From Natrinema hispanicum (GTDB lineage: Archaea; Halobacteriota; Halobacteria; Halobacteriales; Natrialbaceae), in the NCBI RefSeq assembly GCF_004217335.1, contig NZ_SHMP01000004.1, positions 930,001 to 994,000 of the forward strand: 64,000 nt of DNA, written 5' to 3'. Position numbers and translations under genes: made by a program. Positions 63,059 through 64,000 of the stretch are shown here, one piece after another. The notes beneath the pieces were generated by a model. The model ran no database searches. It was not told the DNA's origin and was given only the letters and a program-made list of their open reading frames with translations. Within the stretch, counting starts at the first letter, position 1. Each line of letters begins with the position of its first letter.

Positions 63059-64000
63059 CACCGACTCTCACGAACACGGGCCGAACTGTGGCTGCGAGAG
63101 TTGTGGCGATCCGCGGTCGATGGATTTTCTCGACAAGTATCTCACCGTCTGGATCTTCGGGGCGATGGCTATCGGCGTCGGTCTCGGCTTCGTTGCGCCG
63201 TCGGTCACCCAGCCGATTCAGGAGTTCCATCTCGTCCAGATCGGCCTGATCGCGATGATGTATCCGCCACTGGCGAAAGCCGACTACTCGCGGCTCCCGA
63301 CCTGTCTTTCGTAACTGGCGCGTCCTCGGGTTGAGTCTGATCCAGAATTGGCTCATCGGCCCGACGCTCATGTTCGGGCTCGCAGTCGTCTTCTTTAGCG
63401 GACTCGTCCCCGGCCTGCCGGCACGACCCGACTACTTCCTCGGGCTCGTCTTCATCGGCATGGCCCGCTGTATCGCAATGGTGCTCGTCTGGAACGAACT
63501 CGCCGACGGCTCGACCGAGTACGTCACCGGGCTCGTCGCTTTTAATAGCCTCTTTCAGATCGTTACCTACGGGGTGTACGTCTGGTTTTTCGGTCCTGTT
63601 TCTCCCGCCGCTACTCGGCATGGAGACGCTCGTCGCCGGCATCGAGACGTTCAACGTGACGCCGTCGCAGGTGTTCAGGGCGATCGTCGTCTTCCTCGGG
63701 ATCCCCTTTGCCGGGGGCTTTCTCACTCGGTATATCGGCACCCGAACCAAGAGCGAGGAATGGTACGACGAAACGTTCGTTCCGAAGATCGATCCCGTGA
63801 CACTCGTCGCGCTGCTGTTTACCGTCATCGTGATGTTCGCGACGCAGGGCGAGGCCATCGTCGCCTCGCCCAGTGACGTGCTCCTGATCGCCGTCCCACT
63901 GACGATCTACTTCGTGGTGATGTTCCTCGTGAGCTTCGGCATGGGCAGAGGGATCGGCGCGGACTACTCGACGACGACCGCAATCGGCTTTACCGCCGCC
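63051..64000 (+). pseudogene. ACR3-type arsenite exporter, partial, two +1 frameshifts
   Basis: The right end is cut by the window. The 5' end is His/Cys-rich (HEHGPNCGCESCGD); the first membrane part has LTVWIFGAMAIGVGLGFVAP and [14 protein letters not shown]. One extra base near 63303 and one near 63592 break the frame; repaired, the protein continues [56 protein letters not shown] and DYSTTTAIGF. The Cys in [13 protein letters not shown] is the conserved ACR3 cysteine used in arsenite transport. It shares 8 nt with the end of arsR (2), forming an arsR-acr3 unit. Confidence 0.88.

Noticed and set aside
1..64000. CRISPR array, rRNA or complete tRNA gene
   Set aside because: No regularly spaced repeats, no rRNA core sequence and no full tRNA cloverleaf were found by reading both strands.

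Overview
The window is a high-GC haloarchaeal chromosome segment, probably from a Natrialba/Natrinema/Haloterrigena-type genome. Evidence: very acidic proteins, GC-rich third codon positions, TATA boxes about 25 nt before start codons, a PGF-CTERM surface protein, aIF2-beta with a TRAM domain, a euryarchaeal rpa1-rpap-rpe operon and an AglB/AglJ N-glycosylation locus. No tRNA, rRNA or CRISPR array was recognised.

Layout. 1-6.7 kb: late cobalamin (B12) assembly and cobinamide salvage on the minus strand (HAD phosphatase, cbiB, cobS, cobY, cobT, cobD, cbiZ), then a hypothetical gene and a partial FAH hydrolase. 6.8-20.9 kb: housekeeping genes, including aIF2-beta, thioredoxin, glutamine synthetase, the RPA operon, an AbrB-PhoU regulator, phosphoglycolate phosphatase, a cupin and several small haloarchaeal proteins. 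21-28.5 kb: glycerol catabolism, with glpK and a membrane protein diverging from glpABC. 28.5-32 kb: a degenerate Orc1/Cdc6-like ATPase, a CHAT (caspase-like) protein and a convergent 44-residue membrane peptide. 32.4-52 kb: a surface-glycan island bounded by aglB and an aglJ-like glycosyltransferase. It holds a flippase, three other glycosyltransferases and six alkaline-phosphatase-superfamily (AP) genes, one of them broken by an ISH1-type IS5 element. 52-59.6 kb: regulators, an ApbE/haem-membrane-protein operon, a VOC protein and an arylsulfotransferase-like protein. 59.7-64 kb: an arsenic/metalloid-type region with two ArsR genes, an ArsP-like permease with a small thioredoxin, RidA and a truncated ACR3 arsenite exporter.

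How the parts connect. GlpK makes glycerol-3-phosphate and GlpABC oxidises it. CbiZ, CobD, CbiB, CobY and CobS rebuild cobinamide into cobalamin. The glycan island would assemble lipid-linked glycans, flip them, decorate them (probably with phospho-groups, since all six AP enzymes have Thr at the nucleophile position) and transfer them to protein through AglB.

Most notable observations: (1) all six AP enzymes and one ribbon-helix-helix protein end in the same LxxLGY[LIM]E tail; (2) a CHAT protein sits beside a 44-residue membrane peptide and a Walker-A-less Cdc6-like ATPase; (3) one AP gene is split by a 940-bp IS with an 8-bp target duplication; (4) eleven reading-frame breaks in seven genes all have the same sign (+1), which points to insertion-type sequence error or unusual decay and should be settled before any gene is called dead.
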